NCBI GenBank assembly: GCA_013377075.1
Contig: JACABD010000005.1
Span: 58,544-104,169, forward strand
Length of the DNA stretch: 45,626 nucleotides
Reading direction: 5' to 3'
DNA from: Geobacteraceae bacterium
Lineage (GTDB): Bacteria; Desulfobacterota; Desulfuromonadia; Geobacterales; DSM-12255
A program made the translations under genes and the position numbers. This document shows positions 44,486 to 45,626 of this stretch, one piece after another (the first letter of the stretch is position 1; each line of letters starts with the position of its first letter). The notes under the pieces were generated by a model. That model was not told the DNA's origin, searched no databases, and was given only the letters and a program-made list of their open reading frames with translations.

Positions 44486-45109
44486 TCATCCCCTCAAGTT
44501 ATTCCTGATCCACTCTGAAGCAAAGATTGCGAAGTCATTGAATCCAAGTTCGTCCTCTCTTATTCCGGCAATTCTACAAATTTCAGGAAGCTTGTCCCTG
44601 AAAAGCCTGTATCGCTCCACCACTACAGCGCCACCAGGAACAGTAGTCCGCTTGGAGGCATTTCTAAGCCAGTCGGTTGCAACCTTTATAGCTTTTTCAG
44701 GATTATTGTCATGCTGCTTGATATCTTGCCCTGCTATATCTGAGATGAAGATCTGATACCTGTATCGATCTACATCCAGAATTAAACAGGATTTTTTCTT
44801 TTGGTCGCTGTTGCCGTATTTCCTTGCGCCCAGGAAAATCCCTAACTCCAGCGGCATGTTGAAGCGGGGGAGGTTGGTGGTTTTACACAACTCGGTTCTG
44901 CTGATATCGTGAATACCGTACTTGCACTGCGAAATAATCCGTGAAATCTTTTCTATTCTGACCTCACCGCCATCGACCTCCTCCAGGGCACATCTTGCCC
45001 TGAAGTTACAGTCAAACACTGCAAATACAATAGCGCGAAAGGTTTCGAAATACTCCTTGTCGAATGGGCAATTAATAAAAACATTGCTCGCATATTCCTT
45101 TACAGCCAT
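44486..45109 (-). CDS. Uncharacterised protein with TIR/nucleoside deoxyribosyltransferase-like pattern
   Basis: A 207-residue protein I cannot name. The pattern suggests a Rossmann-like fold of the TIR or nucleoside 2-deoxyribosyltransferase type: strand 1 is NVFINCPFDKEY (9-20), a later strand-loop is YGIHDISR (64-71), and the putative catalytic glutamate lies in FNMPLELGIFLGA (83-95, E86 or E88). Other striking segments are GGEVRIEKISRIISQC and FISDIAGQDIKQHD. TIR-type enzymes cleave NAD or related nucleotides and are frequent defence effectors, but that is inference here. Its ATG overlaps the stop of the small basic protein gene as TAATG, so the two are translationally coupled. A terminator follows at 44412-44436. 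No signal peptide or membrane segment is seen. Confidence 0.72.
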   Translation of the reverse strand: MAVKEYASNVFINCPFDKEYFETFRAIVFAVFDCNFRARCALEEVDGGEVRIEKISRIISQCKYGIHDISRTELCKTTNLPRFNMPLELGIFLGARKYGNSDQKKKSCLILDVDRYRYQIFISDIAGQDIKQHDNNPEKAIKVATDWLRNASKRTTVPGGAVVVERYRLFRDKLPEICRIAGIREDELGFNDFAIFASEWIRNNLRG

Positions 45110-45375
45110 TACTTTTTGCCAGACTTACTGACGCTCAATATTGCAGAACGCGCCGCAGTACGGGAAATTGTGCCAGCTTTAGCCGGTGACTTTACCTGAC
45201 TTGCTTTTTGAGTTAAAGCTGATGCAGCAGATCTTGCCACTCCAGAAGATGTGCCCCTACCTTGCGAAAGCGCACTACCAGCAGCAGTCTTGGATTTTGC
45301 TGAACTGCATGAACTGTTGAGAGTCTTTGCTGCACTTGAAGCTGCATTAGTCCCTGTAACTTTGAGTTTTTGCAT
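45109..45375 (-). CDS. Small, highly basic Ser/Ala/Lys-rich protein
   Basis: An 88-residue protein of unknown function. It has no Asp or Glu and no Phe, Tyr, Trp or His; Ser, Ala and Lys make up well over half of it. Three loosely repeated units are visible: TAAGSALSQ (30-38), RSAASALTQ (48-56) and RTAARSAIL (72-80). This composition resembles histone-H1-like tails and suggests a disordered, nucleic-acid-binding protein. It is a real gene by context: a near-consensus promoter (45413-45440), an AAGGAG site (45383-45388) with 7-base spacing, and TAATG coupling to the next gene. It could neutralise, target or be a substrate of the enzyme-like protein that follows; the sequence does not decide. 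Confidence 0.72.
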   Translation of the reverse strand: MQKLKVTGTNAASSAAKTLNSSCSSAKSKTAAGSALSQGRGTSSGVARSAASALTQKASQVKSPAKAGTISRTAARSAILSVSKSGKK

Positions 45376-45412
45376 TTTGTATCTCCTTAGACATCAGTCA
45401 GCCAACGACAGG

Positions 45413-45440
45413 ATTATACAGTTATTCTCAACGGATTCAA
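45413..45440 (-). promoter_or_regulatory. Promoter of the small basic protein/TIR-like operon
   Basis: On the minus strand, TTGAAT (45435-45440) and a perfect TATAAT (45413-45418) are separated by 16 bases. The start of transcription would fall near 45406, giving a leader of about 30 bases with AAGGAG at 45383-45388. The ACGGTA sites at 45449-45487 begin 9 bases upstream of the -35 box. Confidence 0.65.
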
Positions 45441-45448
45441 GACATTAC

Positions 45449-45487
45449 ACGGTAAAGCGCCAGCCTGACACAACGGTACTTTACCGT
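45449..45487. promoter_or_regulatory. Cluster of ACGGTA half-sites, candidate operator
   Basis: ACGGTAAAG at 45449-45457 is inversely repeated as CTTTACCGT at 45479-45487. The right arm is also part of a perfect 6-3-6 palindrome ACGGTA-CTT-TACCGT (45473-45487). It lies between the stop of the Xre-type gene and the promoter of the next operon. No T-run follows, so a regulator-binding site is more likely than a terminator. Confidence 0.5.
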
Positions 45488-45501
45488 AACCGGCGTGCCT
45501 C

Positions 45502-45626
45502 TTAATATTCTTGATACCCTTCCTCCCCTTCCGCAACCCGCAAAGCAGCCGCCTCCTCCTCCGGCTCAAAAACCACCCGCACCCGCGCATGGAGGACATG
45601 GGCAACCCGACGGAGCATGCTCAGGG
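45502..45626 (-). CDS. Xre-type regulator or antitoxin, C-terminal fragment (cut by window edge)
   Basis: The frame is open to the right edge and gives only the last 40 residues: LSMLRRVAHVLHARVRVVFE, then an acidic tail ending in EGYQEY. The part LRRVAHVLHARVRVVFEPE matches the end of the helix-turn-helix domain and first strand of many Xre/HigA-type antitoxins and solitary regulators. The DNA-binding helices and any toxin partner lie outside the window. The gene has no ATG start within the window. Its stop is 61 bases upstream of the -35 box of the next operon, so it could regulate that operon through the ACGGTA sites. Confidence 0.65.
   Translation of the reverse strand, partial: LSMLRRVAHVLHARVRVVFEPEEEAAALRVAEGEEGYQEY

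Noticed and set aside
45414-45605. A 63-residue minus-strand frame at the right edge
   Set aside because: It overlaps the Xre-type tail in another frame, and runs over the promoter and operator region. The Xre-type frame has recognisable homology and this one does not.

Overview
The window looks like chromosome of a Geobacterales-type bacterium (Desulfuromonadota). The reasons are a seven-motif periplasmic c-type cytochrome, a complete 14-subunit-type complex I locus, the nadD-rsfS-rlmH-gpmI order, a c-di-GMP PilZ protein, and long hybrid kinase/partner-switching signalling genes. This rests on gene content and order recognised by eye; no database search was run, and the species is not identified.

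Layout. (1) 1-710: the 3' part of a ComF-type phosphoribosyltransferase and a small PspC protein. (2) 719-8789, minus strand: a tightly packed signalling operon read as hybrid sensor kinase, RsbU-like response-regulator phosphatase, RsbW-like kinase, STAS antagonist, then a GspE/PilB-type ATPase. (3) 8965-14975: a small membrane protein, an RluA-type pseudouridine synthase, an unusual JAMM(RadC-like)-DinG helicase fusion, a PilZ protein, an MBL-fold hydrolase and a DUF2892 protein. (4) 15113-16369: proA, closed by a strong bidirectional terminator. (5) 16640-30236: nuoA, nuoBCD (one fused gene), nuoE-nuoN, coding for proton-pumping NADH:quinone oxidoreductase. Most junctions are 4-base stop/start overlaps. 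The only large gaps inside the operon (before nuoE and before nuoG) are filled by related cloverleaf-like palindromic repeats. (6) 30308-34120: nadD, rsfS, rlmH, gpmI and a multihaem cytochrome. (7) 34126-37644: ybaK, an AmrS-type radical SAM enzyme and speA.

(8) 37876-45626, all minus strand: an accessory region, visibly more AT-rich in the large gene. It holds a GNAT-like protein, a RhuM-family protein, and a 1514-residue STAND NTPase with an N-terminal PD-(D/E)XK nuclease (Avs/AVAST-like anti-phage sensor). It also holds a two-gene unit made of an 88-residue Ser/Ala/Lys-rich protein with no acidic residue and a 207-residue protein with a TIR/nucleoside-deoxyribosyltransferase-like pattern. 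At the right edge is the C-terminal tail of an Xre-type regulator. The two-gene unit has its own near-consensus promoter, a cluster of ACGGTA half-sites just upstream, TAATG coupling and a terminator. It is the best candidate here for an undescribed, probably defence-related, system.

How the parts work together: the nuo locus supplies NADH oxidation and proton pumping; the signalling operon probably controls a type II secretion/type IV pilus-like ATPase or a sigma factor elsewhere; the right end behaves as a defence island.
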